Shown here: positions 15,917 to 16,047 of the stretch, piece by piece | Layout: each line of letters begins with the position of its first letter | Numbering within the stretch: position 1 is the stretch's first letter | NCBI GenBank assembly: GCA_029934875.1 | Contig: JAOZLK010000030.1 | Coordinates: forward strand, 1-16,047 | DNA: 16,047 bases | Reading direction: 5' to 3' | Source: Bacteroidales bacterium | GTDB lineage: Bacteria > Bacteroidota > Bacteroidia > Bacteroidales > GCA-2748055 | Translations under genes and position numbers: made by a program | The notes under the pieces: model-generated | Databases searched by the model: none | Seen by the model: the letters and a program-made list of their open reading frames with translations, nothing else | Told to the model about the DNA's origin: nothing

Positions 15917-16047
<131 letters not shown>

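Overview
The window looks like chromosomal DNA from a member of the Bacteroidota, probably a Bacteroidales or Marinilabiliales relative. Three things support this: two secreted proteins end in type IX secretion (T9SS) sorting domains, a promoter matches the Bacteroidota form TTG...TAnnTTTG, and the argR-GNAT-argG gene order with a Bacteroidota-type ArgG is familiar from that phylum. No gene for a mobile element, tRNA, rRNA or CRISPR array was seen, and there is no gene-free stretch longer than 300 bases.

Left half (1-6500, all minus strand): a tightly packed operon for arginine and proline synthesis. In transcription order it reads argR, a GNAT N-acyltransferase, argG, proC, an M20 deacylase (argE-type), argH, proB and the first codons of proA. 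Two junctions are 4-base ATGA overlaps (proC/M20 and argH/proB). Most other gaps are 10-23 bases, and only the proB-proA gap (52 bases) is longer and carries a small GTACTG repeat. Both pathways start from glutamate. The arginine genes argB, argC, argD and the transcarbamylase are not in the window.

Middle (6501-9888): a 175-base divergent control region between argR (minus) and carB (plus). It holds two ARG-box-like palindromes with exactly the spacing used by ArgR hexamers, overlapping a Bacteroidota-type promoter for the argR operon. carB encodes the full-length large subunit of carbamoyl phosphate synthetase, which supplies carbamoyl phosphate for arginine and pyrimidines. The layout suggests that ArgR controls both directions.

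Right part (9928-15888, minus strand): two genes 9 bases apart that encode exported T9SS cargo. The upstream one is a calcineurin-like metallophosphoesterase with altered metal-site motifs. The downstream one is a 1495-residue mosaic of lamin-tail, chitobiase-like, CotH-kinase and beta-helix domains. The pairing of a secreted kinase-like protein with a secreted phosphoesterase-like protein is the most thought-provoking feature here. At the right edge is the C-terminal end of atpG (ATP synthase gamma subunit), 28 bases upstream of the phosphoesterase gene.
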